A stretch of DNA of 64,000 bases from Silvimonas soli. Its GTDB lineage: Bacteria; Pseudomonadota; Gammaproteobacteria; Burkholderiales; Chitinibacteraceae. The stretch spans positions 3,717,001 through 3,781,000 of the forward strand of contig NZ_CP106736.1 of NCBI RefSeq assembly GCF_030035605.1, read 5' to 3'. Both the position numbers and the translations under genes were made by a program. Shown in pieces: positions 1-9,677 of the stretch. The notes beneath the pieces were generated by a model that ran no database searches, was not told where the DNA came from, and saw nothing but the letters and a program-made list of their open reading frames with translations. The first letter of the stretch is position 1; each line of letters begins with the position of its first letter.

Positions 1-33
1 CGCCAGAGCGGGGCGCGGTGCCATTTAGACATG

Positions 34-60
34 AAAAAACCCCGGCTGGCCGGGGTTTTC
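34..60. terminator. Rho-independent terminator downstream of the D,D-endopeptidase gene
   Basis: An A-run leads into the stem CCCCGG, a short CTGG loop and CCGGGG followed by TTTT. The hairpin has A's on one side and T's on the other, so it can act on both strands. It lies about 45 bases past the stop of the minus-strand endopeptidase gene. Confidence 0.8.
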
Positions 61-104
61 AAGTGACACTCACACGAGTGAAAAACGAGACAGATATCGT
101 CGTT

Positions 105-1139
105 TTAGCTGCGAGCCAAGGCAATCGGGCTGGTTTCCAGCCACTTCTTGACGCGATTGGCATCGCCGATACGGGTGTATTTGCCGTTGGAATCCATCAA
201 GACCATCACCACCGGTGTACCACTGATGGTGGCTTCCATCACCAGGCAATGACCTGCTTCGTTGGTGAAACCGGTTTTGGTCAGGCCGATATCCCACTGA
301 TCTTCTTTCACCAGCGGATTGGTGTTGTGGAAAGCCATGGTGCGGCCATTCAGGTTCGACGTGAACTCATATTGCGATGAGGTCGTGAACTGATGGATTT
401 CCGGATACTTGCGCGCGGCTTTAACCATTTGCACCAGATCGCGGGCGTTAGACACGTTTTGTGGTGTCAGACCGCTCGAATCATAAAAGCGTGTGTGGCC
501 CATGCCCAGTTCGGTCGCTTTTTCGTTCATCTTCTGGATGAACAGATCGTGACCACCAGGGTAGGTACGAGCCAGCGCTGCGGCTGCGCGGTTTTCCGAC
601 GACATCAAGGCCAGCAACATGACTTCAGCGCGGGTCAGACGAGTGCCCACACGCAAACGCGAACTGCTGTTCTTGAGCGTATCCACATCATCATCAGAGA
701 TGGTGATGTATTCGTTCATCGGCAAATGGGCATCGAGCGTGACCATGGCGGTCATCAGCTTGGTGATCGAAGCGATCGGGCCGACGTCATCCGGATTCTT
801 CTGGTAAATCACTTCACCGGAATTCTCGTTCAGAATCAAGACTGAAGCGGATGCCAGACCAGGATTATCCGCAGCAAAACCGGGCACGGCTACAGCGCGG
901 GTAACACGCACGCTGCTGCGGGCATTGGCAATGGCAGTGCGTTTGACGCGGCCATTTTCAATGACGGTGACGGTACGGGCAGATTTGGTAGTGGCAACAG
1001 TCTTTGATTTGGCTGTCTTTTTGCTTGCAGTTTGCGAAGCGGCTTTATGCTTGTGGGAACTACTGGCGCTGGCGACTGGCGCAAATGCAATGCAAGCGCT
1101 AGTCAGCAGGGCGAAAAAGAGGGGAAATGCGGGACGCAT
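105..1139 (-). CDS. pbpG: D-alanyl-D-alanine endopeptidase (penicillin-binding protein 7 type)
   Basis: Peptidase S11 (low-molecular-weight PBP) that cleaves D-Ala cross-links between peptidoglycan strands in the periplasm. All three family motifs are visible: SITK with the nucleophile Ser near residue 124, SEN in SSENRAA, and KTG in LTKTGFTNEAG. The N-terminus is a signal peptide (FPLFFALLTSACIAFAPVASA) followed by about 60 residues rich in Lys, Thr and Ser, a disordered linker that could contact the wall. I chose the ATG at 1139 because GGAG sits 7 bases upstream; an in-frame ATG at 1163 would add 8 residues before the signal peptide. At 344 aa it is a little longer than E. coli PbpG because of the linker. 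It is divergent from phaC. DacA-type carboxypeptidase activity is the alternative, but no C-terminal DacA domain is evident. Confidence 0.88.
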   Translation of the reverse strand: MRPAFPLFFALLTSACIAFAPVASASSSHKHKAASQTASKKTAKSKTVATTKSARTVTVIENGRVKRTAIANARSSVRVTRAVAVPGFAADNPGLASASVLILNENSGEVIYQKNPDDVGPIASITKLMTAMVTLDAHLPMNEYITISDDDVDTLKNSSSRLRVGTRLTRAEVMLLALMSSENRAAAALARTYPGGHDLFIQKMNEKATELGMGHTRFYDSSGLTPQNVSNARDLVQMVKAARKYPEIHQFTTSSQYEFTSNLNGRTMAFHNTNPLVKEDQWDIGLTKTGFTNEAGHCLVMEATISGTPVVMVLMDSNGKYTRIGDANRVKKWLETSPIALARS

Positions 1140-1235
1140 CAATAATCTCCGAGGTGCGGCCATAATTATCAGAACGCTGTAATGTTAATTGAGAAATTAC
1201 AAAATGTCATGCTAAATCAAGCAGTACGCGAACAC

Positions 1236-1315
1236 TTGCAAAGTGCAACTTTAAAAGATTTCACCGACCTTGCAGGGGCTGGATGTTTTATGTATGTTGT
1301 GATGCACCAATTGCA
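1236..1315. promoter_or_regulatory. TGCA-type palindromes upstream of phaC (candidate PhaR sites)
   Basis: Two short palindromes lie in the pbpG-phaC intergenic region: TTGCA-AAG-TGCAA at 1236-1248 and TGCA-CCAAT-TGCA at 1303-1315. Phasin/PHA repressors of the PhaR family are known to bind TGC-rich inverted repeats near pha genes. That these are PhaR sites is inference; no phaR gene is in the window. Confidence 0.3.
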
Positions 1316-1370
1316 CATTTTATTGCGCCAGATCAGTGCGTCATCCCATCCCTTTTCGGAGTGAGAGATA

Positions 1371-3098
1371 GTGCCGGAATCCCCGCTGTACGAGAGTTTC
1401 TTCCAGCAACTAAACACTGCAGGCCAGCAGTGGTGGCAACAATGGGTCAACGCTGTTGCAGCGCCCCAGGATGACGCGCTGCCGCAAATTTTTCCCAAGT
1501 TACTCGCCGCGTTCCCTACTTCTTCGCCCGAATGGCAGGCCAGTCAGGCTGAGTACTATCAGCAACAACTCGATTTATGGCTGGGCCTGATCGGGGCCAA
1601 ACCGGCCGCGTCGGTGATCACGCCAGACAAAGGCGACCGTCGTTTTAACTCCCCGGAATGGGAAGCTCCGCTGTTCTCCTGGATCAAGCAAAACTATCTA
1701 CTGACCTCGCGCCATTTATTGCAGTGTGTGGACGCCACTGAAACCGACGAATCCACGCGCGAAAAAGCCGGGTTCTTCATCAAACAATATATTGATGCCA
1801 TGAGTCCTGCCAACTTCGCGCTCACCAATCCGGAAGTCATGAAGCTGGCTGCCGAAACCAATGGTGAAAGTCTGCAAGAAGGCATGAAGCGCCTGCTGGA
1901 AGATATCGGCAAAGGCACCATCACCATGACCGACGAATCGCAGTTTGAGGTCGGGCGCAATCTGGCGGTGACTGCTGGCGCGGTAATCTTTGAAAACGAC
2001 TTGTTCCAGCTACTGCAATACCAGCCATTGACCGCGCAGGTGAACGAAGTTCCCTTGTTGATCGTGCCGCCGTGTGTCAACAAGTACTACATCATGGATT
2101 TGCAGCCCGAGAACTCCATGGTGCGCTGGTGCGTAGAGCAGGGGCACACTACTTTTCTGATCTCCTGGCGCTCGATTCCACCCCAGATGGGCCATCTGCA
2201 ATGGGATGACTATATTGAGGACGGCATCATCAAGGCCGCCGAAGTGGTTCGCAAGATCAGCCGCCGCGAACAACTCAATGTTTTGTCGTTCTGCATTGGT
2301 GGCGGACTGGTCGCCACCGCCATTCCGGTTATGCAAAGTCGTGGGCAAGGTGACTGGTTCAAATCCATTACCCTGATGACTTCCATGCTCGACCACAGCG
2401 AGCCGGGCGATATCAAACACTATATAGACTGGAACCTGATCCGTTCGCGCGAGACCAAGCTGGCCGCAGGCGGCGTGGTGTCCGGCAAAGAACTGGCGCG
2501 CACGTTTTCGTCATTGCGCGCCAATGACCTGATCTGGAACTACGTGGTGAATAGCTATCTGAAAGGCAAAACCCCGCCGCCGTTCGATTTGCTCTACTGG
2601 AATAACGATTCCGCCAACCTTGCCTTGCCGATGCATACCTTCTTTCTGCGCAATATGTATCTGGAAAACAATCTGGCCAAGCCAGGTTCATTTGCGCTGT
2701 GCGGCGTGCCGATTGATCTGACTCAGGTGACCACGCCCACCTACATCTTCGCCGCGCGTGAAGACCATATCGTGCCGTGGACGTCGGCTTATCTGACCAC
2801 GCGTTTGTTTAAAGGTCCGCTGCGATTTGTGCTCGGTGCGTCCGGCCATATCGCCGGTACCATCAATCACCCGGCGGCCAACAAACGCAACTATTGGGTT
2901 AACGAAGCACTCGAATCAGAACCTCAAACCTGGTTCGACGGCGCCGAATCCCGTCCCGGGAGTTGGTGGCAGGATTGGGGCGTCTGGCTGGGCCAGTTTG
3001 CCGGCAAAAAAGTGCCCGCACGCAAAACCTTAGGTGCGGCAGGTTTCAAACCGCTGGAACCCGCACCTGGTCGCTACGTGAAAGAAAAGCTCGACTGA
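1371..3098 (+). CDS. phaC: Class I poly(R)-hydroxyalkanoic acid synthase
   Basis: Polymerises (R)-3-hydroxyacyl-CoA into polyhydroxyalkanoate on the surface of cytoplasmic granules. It is 575 aa, within the 560-600 aa usual for class I PhaC. The alpha/beta-hydrolase core carries the lipase-like box SFCIGGG with the catalytic Cys near residue 308; the first box residue is Ser where Gly is more usual. The other triad members are visible as the Asp in REDHIVPW and the His in SGHIAGTINHP. The start is GTG at 1371, preceded by a GGAGTGAG ribosome-binding site. phaA lies 220 bp downstream on the same strand, so this is a phaC-phaA locus, but no phaB reductase, phasin or phaR is present in the window. 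Confidence 0.95.
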   Translation: MPESPLYESFFQQLNTAGQQWWQQWVNAVAAPQDDALPQIFPKLLAAFPTSSPEWQASQAEYYQQQLDLWLGLIGAKPAASVITPDKGDRRFNSPEWEAPLFSWIKQNYLLTSRHLLQCVDATETDESTREKAGFFIKQYIDAMSPANFALTNPEVMKLAAETNGESLQEGMKRLLEDIGKGTITMTDESQFEVGRNLAVTAGAVIFENDLFQLLQYQPLTAQVNEVPLLIVPPCVNKYYIMDLQPENSMVRWCVEQGHTTFLISWRSIPPQMGHLQWDDYIEDGIIKAAEVVRKISRREQLNVLSFCIGGGLVATAIPVMQSRGQGDWFKSITLMTSMLDHSEPGDIKHYIDWNLIRSRETKLAAGGVVSGKELARTFSSLRANDLIWNYVVNSYLKGKTPPPFDLLYWNNDSANLALPMHTFFLRNMYLENNLAKPGSFALCGVPIDLTQVTTPTYIFAAREDHIVPWTSAYLTTRLFKGPLRFVLGASGHIAGTINHPAANKRNYWVNEALESEPQTWFDGAESRPGSWWQDWGVWLGQFAGKKVPARKTLGAAGFKPLEPAPGRYVKEKLD

Positions 3099-3200
3099 TT
3101 GGTTGATAGAACTAACGATTAAAGCGGTTCTTGCTACGTTTCAGGTTTGACCTTGCGGGTTGATCGGCAGCGCCGGTTCGGGTCTCAAGGATGTTTTGCT

Positions 3201-3284
3201 GCAGTGCCATGCAGTAGCAGTGCCATAACGAGGAGACCGCATTAAGCAATGCGCTCCCGCTCACGGGCCGTGCACACCGCACGG
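3201..3284 (+). promoter_or_regulatory. TGC-rich direct repeats and hairpin in the phaC-phaA gap
   Basis: The 10-base unit GCAGTGCCAT occurs at 3201-3210 and again at 3217-3226, with CTGC/GCAG half-sites around it. A small hairpin CCGTGC-ACACC-GCACGG follows at about 3268-3284. The direct repeats resemble the TGC-rich targets described for PhaR proteins, so phaA may have its own regulated promoter. No strong terminator separates phaC from phaA. Confidence 0.3.
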
Positions 3285-3318
3285 ACGGACTCTTGCATAG
3301 CAGGTTTGGAGATTGATG

Positions 3319-4497
3319 ATGAGTGAAATCGTAATCGTTGCTGCCGGGCGCACGGCAATTGGCAGTTTTGGCGGCGCGCTAGCCAAAGTCAGTGCCCCGG
3401 AGCTGGGCGCTATTGTGATCAAAGGCTTGCTGGCCAGAAGCGGGCTGGCTGCAGATCAGGTAAGCGAAGTCATTCTGGGCAACGTCCTCACTGCGGGTTT
3501 AGGGCAGAACCCCGCCCGCCAGGCGCTGCGCCGGGCTGGTTTGCCCGATGCAGTACCCGGACTGACGATCAACCAGGTCTGTGGTTCCGGCCTGAAAGCG
3601 GTGGCTCTGGGTATGCAAGCCATTCTTTCGGGTGAGAGTGACGTGGTGATCGCCGGTGGCCAGGAAAACATGACTGCCGCACCGCACGTATTACCCGGCA
3701 GCCGCGATGGTTTTCGCATGGGTAACGCGCAGTTGATCGACAGTATGGTTTATGACGGCTTGACTGATGCTTACCAGCAATACCACATGGGCGTGACTGC
3801 CGAGAACATCGCCAAAAAGTACAGCATCAGCCGTACCGAACAAGATGAACTGGCCCTGGCGTCGCAGCAAAAAGCCGCTGCCGCGCAAGCAGCGGGTCGG
3901 TTTGCCGAAGAGATCATCCCGGTGCACATTCCGCAACGTAAAGGCGACCCGCTGGTGTTTGATCAGGACGAGTTCATCAAAGGCAATACCACGATGGAAT
4001 CGCTGGGCAAGCTGCGCGCTGCGTTCGATAAAGAAGGCACGGTGACCGCGGGTAATGCGTCTGGCATCAATGACGGCGCCGCCGCCGTCATGCTGATGAC
4101 CCGCGAAAAAGCCGACGCGCTGGGCCTCAAAGTATTGGCCACCATTCGCGCTGCGGCCTCGGCCGGGGTTGACCCGAGCATTATGGGCATGGGTCCGGTG
4201 CCTGCCACCCAACGCGTCCTGGCGCGTACCGGCTGGACGCTGGACAGCTTTGATTTGCTGGAAGGCAACGAGGCCTTTGCCGCGCAAGCGCTGGGCGTGG
4301 CGCGAGAGCTGAAATGGGACTGGAACAAGGTTAACGTCAATGGCGGCGCCATTGCGCTGGGCCACCCGATTGGCGCATCTGGCTGCCGCATTCTGGTGAC
4401 CTTGCTGCACGAAATGGCGCGGCGTGATGCCAAACGGGGCCTGGCCACTTTGTGTATTGGTGGCGGCATGGGGGTTGCGCTGGCTGTTGAACGCTAA
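3319..4497 (+). CDS. phaA: Acetyl-CoA C-acetyltransferase (beta-ketothiolase)
   Basis: Condenses two acetyl-CoA to acetoacetyl-CoA, the first step of PHB synthesis, or runs in the degradative direction. Biosynthetic-type thiolase of 392 aa with the acyl-accepting Cys in NQVCGSGLKA, the catalytic His in GHPIGASG and the second Cys in TLCIGGGMG. Three candidate starts are stacked (TTG 3313, ATG 3316, ATG 3319); GGAG at 3308-3311 is 7 bases from the ATG at 3319, which I prefer. Its position after phaC supports a PHA role. It is followed by a strong hairpin terminator. Confidence 0.93.
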   Translation: MSEIVIVAAGRTAIGSFGGALAKVSAPELGAIVIKGLLARSGLAADQVSEVILGNVLTAGLGQNPARQALRRAGLPDAVPGLTINQVCGSGLKAVALGMQAILSGESDVVIAGGQENMTAAPHVLPGSRDGFRMGNAQLIDSMVYDGLTDAYQQYHMGVTAENIAKKYSISRTEQDELALASQQKAAAAQAAGRFAEEIIPVHIPQRKGDPLVFDQDEFIKGNTTMESLGKLRAAFDKEGTVTAGNASGINDGAAAVMLMTREKADALGLKVLATIRAAASAGVDPSIMGMGPVPATQRVLARTGWTLDSFDLLEGNEAFAAQALGVARELKWDWNKVNVNGGAIALGHPIGASGCRILVTLLHEMARRDAKRGLATLCIGGGMGVALAVER

Positions 4498-4551
4498 AGT
4501 CTGACCGTGACCAGACGGATGCCAATACCTCGTTTGTCGGCTGCCGTCCAA

Positions 4552-4587
4552 ATAAAAAAGCGCCGCCTTGCAACGGCGCTTTTTTAT
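4552..4587 (+). terminator. Terminator after phaA
   Basis: Stem AAGCGCCG / CGGCGCTT with a short loop (CCTTGCAA), preceded by A's and followed by a T-run. It is a typical Rho-independent terminator about 60 bases past the phaA stop. Confidence 0.88.
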
Positions 4588-4759
4588 TCGCATAAACATG
4601 AGGTGCGCCCACTTTCCTGAAACCACGCCCGGTTAAAATCTGGCGGTTTTTAATGCCAATTGCATATCGACGGCAAGAGGGGTTGATGACACACTGCAGC
4701 AAAATCGTTTTGCCTTGAACGAATGCGTCGCGCGAACCCCTCTTGCTGGAGTAGCTCCC

Positions 4760-5596
4760 ATGTCCGTATTGATCACCGCCGCCGAACTGGCGACCGAACT
4801 GGCTGACCCCAAGCTCATCGTTGTTGATTGCCGTCATGATCTGGCCAACCCGGCAGCGGGGCGCGAAGCCTATTTGCTGGATCACATTCCGGGGGCGATT
4901 TTCCTGCATCTGGACGATGATCTTTCGGGCACAAAAAATGGCTCCAACGGCCGCCACCCTTTGCCGGACCCGGGCTGGCTGGCTGCACGCTTGGGCGCAG
5001 TAGGGATAAATAACGACAGCCGTGTGGTGGCGTACGACGCTTCTGGCGGCATCTACGCCGCGCGCTTGTGGTGGCTGCTGGGCTGGCTGGGTCACGACAA
5101 CGTGCAGGTGCTTGATGGCGGTTACCAGGCATGGCAAGGATCGCGCCAGCGGATTTCCCATACTGAGCGGACATTGCCGGGCAGTTCATTCGCGCCACAT
5201 GTGCGCAAAGAACGCGTGGTGACAGCCGCCGATGTGATGAGAGATTTGCGTGAGTCGTCATTTCAGGTGGTCGATGCGCGCAGCCCGGAACGTTTTCGCG
5301 GCGAAGGCGAGACCATAGACCCGGTGGGCGGACACATTCCAGGCGCGATCAACCGCTTCTTTCAAAACAACCTGGCGCCGGGTGGCCGTTTCAAGGAAAC
5401 GCAACAGCTCCAGCGCGAATGGCGCGATTTTCTGGGCGCTATTCCGTCGGCCGATGTGGTGCATCAATGCGGCTCCGGCGTGACCGCCTGCCACAACCTG
5501 CTGGCGCTGGCCGCAGCCGGGCAGAGTGGCGGGCGCTTATATGCCGGATCGTGGAGCGAGTGGTGTGCCGATCCATTGCGACCAGTGGCGCGCTAG
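4760..5596 (+). CDS. sseA: 3-mercaptopyruvate / thiosulfate sulfurtransferase (two-domain rhodanese)
   Basis: Transfers sulfane sulfur from 3-mercaptopyruvate to a thiol or cyanide acceptor in the cytoplasm. It has two tandem rhodanese domains: an inactive N-terminal one (about residues 1-130) and a catalytic C-terminal one. The active loop reads CGSGVTA, the form typical of mercaptopyruvate sulfurtransferases rather than the CRxGx[RT] of thiosulfate enzymes. Length is 278 aa, as expected. The reading frame extends upstream to 4715, but the ATG at 4760 fits the family N-terminus (MSVLITAAELA) and has a GGAG-like site before it. It is a single gene between two terminators. Confidence 0.9.
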   Translation: MSVLITAAELATELADPKLIVVDCRHDLANPAAGREAYLLDHIPGAIFLHLDDDLSGTKNGSNGRHPLPDPGWLAARLGAVGINNDSRVVAYDASGGIYAARLWWLLGWLGHDNVQVLDGGYQAWQGSRQRISHTERTLPGSSFAPHVRKERVVTAADVMRDLRESSFQVVDARSPERFRGEGETIDPVGGHIPGAINRFFQNNLAPGGRFKETQQLQREWRDFLGAIPSADVVHQCGSGVTACHNLLALAAAGQSGGRLYAGSWSEWCADPLRPVAR

Positions 5597-5610
5597 CGCA
5601 ATCGCCATGC

Positions 5611-5643
5611 AAAACAAAGGGCTCGAGTGAGCCCTTTGTTTTA
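5611..5643. terminator. Bidirectional terminator between sseA and hrpA
   Basis: Perfect stem AAAACAAAGGGCTC / GAGCCCTTTGTTTT around a tiny loop, between two convergent genes. A's on the left and T's on the right allow it to end transcription from both sides. Confidence 0.9.
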
Positions 5644-5662
5644 TCCAAACCTTCAGCCTGTC

Positions 5663-8600
5663 TCAGCGCCGCAGCAACTCTTCCCACAACTTGCTCAAGC
5701 GTTTGAGCGATACCGGATAGGGCGTGCGCAGTTCCTGGGCAAACAAGCTGACGCGCCATTCTTCAATCATCCAGCGCATCGGCAATAGCTTGGCGGTATC
5801 GCGGCCTTCGCGCTGCCATTTTTCCAGTTCGCTCTGCCATTTATTCACAAACCCGGTGACTTCCGCCGCACGCTGGCCGTCACGCTGCGGGTTGGCGACG
5901 CGTTTGTCCAGGCGCAGTTTGATCGCTTTCAGGTAAACCGGCAGGCGCGGCAGTTGCTCCCACGGTGTGGCGGCCATAAAGCCATTGAATATCAGCTTAT
6001 CCAGCTGTTCTTTTACGGCATTGCCCAGCGGGCCGGGTTTGTTCACCAATGGCGCGATGGCACTGTATTCGTTGGTGATCTCGGTCAAGGCCCGAATGGC
6101 GCCGTCGCGCACCGACGGCAGCTTGGCGCGGGCGCGGGTTTTTTGTTCGTCAAAGGCTTTGCGTGAACGCGGCGGTTCGTCGTCACCCAGAAAGGCCCGG
6201 TTGCAGATGCAATTGACCAGATCGTCCATCAACATGTCGGCGTTGCCCAACGCACGCAGTTGCAGTGCCAGTTGCTGGAAGGTGGGGACTGATTTTTGCA
6301 GCTGTTTGACGTGTTCTTTCAGCTCGATGCGCAGCAATTGCACGATGCCTTCACGGTGCGCGGCTTCGGCGGCGTGCTCGGTATCGAACAGCAGAATGGC
6401 GCAGCTATCCGGGCCATCCGGCACCAGCGCCGGAAAGCCGGTAATGCTGCGACCCTGACGCTTAAAGGTGAGCTTGGCGGGCAGATCGCCAAAGTCCCAT
6501 TTCACGATGCCGGTTTTTTCGATCTCGCTGCCGCTGTCATCATCGCCGGATTCGCGGAAGGTAATCTGCGCCGCTTCACCTAATTGGGCGCGGATGGCGA
6601 CCAGATCACGGCCATTGGCCAGTTCCTGTCCGGCATCGTCGACCACGCGGAAATTCATTTGCAAATGCAGCGGTAACTCGGTGCCCTGGAAGTCATTTTC
6701 GGATACTGGATGGCCGATACCGCGCGTGGCGGCGTGCGCCAGTTGCGGCAACAGCGGCGCTTCGTGATCGGCTTTGTCCAGTTCGGTCAGCATGCGCGTG
6801 GCGAAGTCCGGCACCGGCACGCACAAGCGGCGAATCGACTTGGGCAGCGATTTGATCAGCAGCGTAACCTTTTCGCGCAGCATGCCAGGCACCAGCCAGT
6901 CGAATACGCTGGCGTTGACGCGGTTGAGCTGGTGCAAGGGCAGGGTGAGCGTTACACCGTCCAGCACGTGACCGGGTTCAAAGCGGTAGGACAGTGGCAG
7001 GCGCGCTTCAGCCAGCTTGAAATGCGTGGGGAATTGATCTGCTGTGACCATGCCCGCCGCACGGCTCATCAAGTCTTCACGATTCAAAAACAGGATTTTT
7101 GGATCGGTTTTTTCCGCGTCTTTGCGCCATGCTTCGAACCCGGCGCCGTTCACAATGCCGTGCGGGATGATGGTGTCAAAACAGCCAAACAGCACTTCGT
7201 CATCCACCAGGAAATCCTGGCGGCGCGCTTTGTGTTCCAGTTCTTCGATTTCCACCAGCAAATCAAAGTTGTGTTCGTGGTATTTGGCTTTGGTGTTGTA
7301 GTTAAAGCGCACCAGCGCCTCGCGAATGAAAATCTCGCGCGCTTCGACCGGGTTGATCTTGCCGTAATGCACGCGGCGGCGCGCCACAATCGGCAGACCA
7401 TACAAAGTAACGCGCTCGGACGCGACCACTTGCGCCTGGTCTTTCTCCCAGTGCGGATCAAAATACTGGCGATGCACCAGATGCATGGCCAGGCGCTCTA
7501 CCCAGTCAGACTCGATAGTGGCAACGCAGCGGCCAAATAGCTTGGTGGTTTCGACCAGATCACCGGCCAGCACCCATTTCGGGCGCGCGCGTTTGAGGCC
7601 GGAGCCAGGGAAAATCTGGAACTTGATGCTGCGCGCACCCAAGTATTCATCGGCGTCGGGTTGTTTCATGCCGATATTGCCGAGCAAACCGGTCAACAGT
7701 GCTTTGTGAATCTGCTCGTAAGTGCCGGGCTTTTCATTCAGCCGCCATTCCATTTCCTCGGCGATGTCGGCCAACTGGCGGTGCAGATCACGCCATTCAC
7801 GCAGACGCAGGTAAGACAAAAAGTGGTCGTGGCACAGGTTGATCAACTGGCGGTTGGATTGCTTGTTGGCCAACGCTTCTTCAAAGAAGTGCCACAGCTT
7901 CAGATAAGACTGGAAGTCGGACTTCTCATCGACAAAGCGAATCTGCGCCCGGTCCGCCGCGTCGCGCGCATCAAACGGCCGTTCGCGCGGGTCTTGCAGG
8001 CTCAACGCGCTGGCGATAATCAGGATTTCTTTCAGGCAATGTTCTTGATGCCCGCCCAACAACATGCGGCCCAGCTTGGGATCGACCGGCAGGCGAGACA
8101 ACTGGCGGCCAGTTTGGGTGAGGCGATCTTCTTCATCCACTGCGCCCAGTTCGCGTAGTTGCTGATAACCATCGGCAATCAATTTGCCTGATGGCGCTTC
8201 CAGGAAGGGGAACTCATCCACGCGCCCGAGTTTGAGCGCGGCCATCCGCAAAATGACGGCTGCCAGTGAAGAGCGGACGATTTCCGGGTCGGTAAATTCA
8301 GGGCGCCCGTTGAAATCCAGCTCGTCATACAGGCGTACGCAAATACCGGAAGACACCCGACCGCAGCGACCGGCGCGTTGGCGGGCCGAGGCCTGGGAGA
8401 TCTTCTCTACCAGCAGTTGTTCGACCTTGGCGCGCGGCGAGTAGCGGTTAACCCGTGCATGGCCGGAATCAACCACGTAGCGAATGCCTGGCACCGTGAG
8501 CGATGTTTCGGCCACGTTGGTGGCCAGCACCACGCGGCGGCCGTTGGAGGCGCGGAAAATCTTCTGTTGTTCTTCGTTGGACAGCCGCGCCAGCAAGGGC

Positions 8601-9562
8601 AGCACTTCGGCGTCGCGCAATTTGGCTTTACGAAATTCTTCGGCGGTTTCGCGGATTTCGCGCTCGCCGGGCAAAAACACCAGCACATCGCCCGGACCAT
8701 CGTGCCGCCACAATTCTTCGACAGCGTTGACGATGGCTTCTTCCATTTCGATTTCAGCGTCGTCTTCATCGCGGCTGGTCAGCGGGCGATAACGCACTTC
8801 CACCGGAAAGGTGCGGCCAGAGACTTCAATGACTGGCGCACCGGTAAAGTGGCTGGAGAAGCGATCCGCATCAATGGTGGCGGAGGTGACGATGACTTTG
8901 AGGTCGGGGCGGCGCGGCAGCAACTGCTTGAGATACCCAAGCAAGAAGTCGATGTTCAAACTGCGCTCGTGCGCCTCATCGATCAGGATGGTGTCGTAGT
9001 TGCTCAGCAGCGGGTCGGACAAGGTTTCGGCCAGCAAAATACCGTCGGTCATCAGCTTGATATAGCTGGCCTCAGATGTCTTGTCGGCAAAGCGCACCTT
9101 GTAGCCGACCACGGCGCCCAGATCGGTCTTCAGTTCTTGCGCAATGCGGGCGGCGACCGAACGTGCGGCCAGCCGGCGTGGTTGCGTGTGACCAATCAAC
9201 CCGGAAACGCCACGACCCAGTTCCAGGCAGATTTTCGGCAATTGGGTGGTTTTACCGGAGCCCGTTTCACCACAGATGATCACGACCTGGTTTGCGGCGA
9301 TTGCGGCGCGGATTTCGTCGCGCTTCTGGTTGACCGGCAGGCTCTCGTCGAACTCCGGCTTGGGCAGATTCTGTTCACGCAGCGCAAACTTGCGCACGCT
9401 GGTTTCAATGGCTTGCGTCAGCTCGGCGACGGATCGCTCCACCGGCTTGCCCTGTGCCGCACGGTGTGCCGCAGATTGCAGCTTGGGCTGCAATTGAAAG
9501 CGGTCACGAGCGAGGCAGTGGTCAAGCTGCGCGCTCAGTTGGGCAAGGATGTCGGAGGGCAT
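5663..9562 (-). CDS. hrpA: ATP-dependent RNA helicase HrpA (DEAH box)
   Basis: DEAH/RHA-family RNA helicase; E. coli HrpA acts on mRNA processing and on stalled or collided ribosomes. The 1299 aa length matches HrpA. The N-terminal third carries Walker A GETGSGKTTQ, the DEAH box in ILIDEAHERS, SAT in VIVTSATID and the QRAGRCGR motif VI. The HA2, OB-fold and long C-terminal DUF3418 regions follow. The ATG at 9562 has little Shine-Dalgarno sequence but fits the family start. It stands alone, convergent with sseA. Confidence 0.95.
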   Translation of the reverse strand: MPSDILAQLSAQLDHCLARDRFQLQPKLQSAAHRAAQGKPVERSVAELTQAIETSVRKFALREQNLPKPEFDESLPVNQKRDEIRAAIAANQVVIICGETGSGKTTQLPKICLELGRGVSGLIGHTQPRRLAARSVAARIAQELKTDLGAVVGYKVRFADKTSEASYIKLMTDGILLAETLSDPLLSNYDTILIDEAHERSLNIDFLLGYLKQLLPRRPDLKVIVTSATIDADRFSSHFTGAPVIEVSGRTFPVEVRYRPLTSRDEDDAEIEMEEAIVNAVEELWRHDGPGDVLVFLPGEREIRETAEEFRKAKLRDAEVLPLLARLSNEEQQKIFRASNGRRVVLATNVAETSLTVPGIRYVVDSGHARVNRYSPRAKVEQLLVEKISQASARQRAGRCGRVSSGICVRLYDELDFNGRPEFTDPEIVRSSLAAVILRMAALKLGRVDEFPFLEAPSGKLIADGYQQLRELGAVDEEDRLTQTGRQLSRLPVDPKLGRMLLGGHQEHCLKEILIIASALSLQDPRERPFDARDAADRAQIRFVDEKSDFQSYLKLWHFFEEALANKQSNRQLINLCHDHFLSYLRLREWRDLHRQLADIAEEMEWRLNEKPGTYEQIHKALLTGLLGNIGMKQPDADEYLGARSIKFQIFPGSGLKRARPKWVLAGDLVETTKLFGRCVATIESDWVERLAMHLVHRQYFDPHWEKDQAQVVASERVTLYGLPIVARRRVHYGKINPVEAREIFIREALVRFNYNTKAKYHEHNFDLLVEIEELEHKARRQDFLVDDEVLFGCFDTIIPHGIVNGAGFEAWRKDAEKTDPKILFLNREDLMSRAAGMVTADQFPTHFKLAEARLPLSYRFEPGHVLDGVTLTLPLHQLNRVNASVFDWLVPGMLREKVTLLIKSLPKSIRRLCVPVPDFATRMLTELDKADHEAPLLPQLAHAATRGIGHPVSENDFQGTELPLHLQMNFRVVDDAGQELANGRDLVAIRAQLGEAAQITFRESGDDDSGSEIEKTGIVKWDFGDLPAKLTFKRQGRSITGFPALVPDGPDSCAILLFDTEHAAEAAHREGIVQLLRIELKEHVKQLQKSVPTFQQLALQLRALGNADMLMDDLVNCICNRAFLGDDEPPRSRKAFDEQKTRARAKLPSVRDGAIRALTEITNEYSAIAPLVNKPGPLGNAVKEQLDKLIFNGFMAATPWEQLPRLPVYLKAIKLRLDKRVANPQRDGQRAAEVTGFVNKWQSELEKWQREGRDTAKLLPMRWMIEEWRVSLFAQELRTPYPVSLKRLSKLWEELLRR

Positions 9563-9677
9563 AAACGAAACCGGGCGTAAAAACGCCCGATTCTAGCATG
9601 CCCACGCCGCGCGCCCGGCTGCACGTTTGCAGCGGGGCGCGGGCGGAGATCACTTGAGGATACTGCGCCGGTACATG

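Noticed and set aside
3691..4626. 311-aa minus-strand frame opposite phaA
   Set aside because: Antisense shadow; its start lies in the terminator and the composition is Arg/His-rich.
8378..9580. 400-aa plus-strand frame opposite hrpA
   Set aside because: It mirrors the conserved helicase domain and contains no motif of its own.
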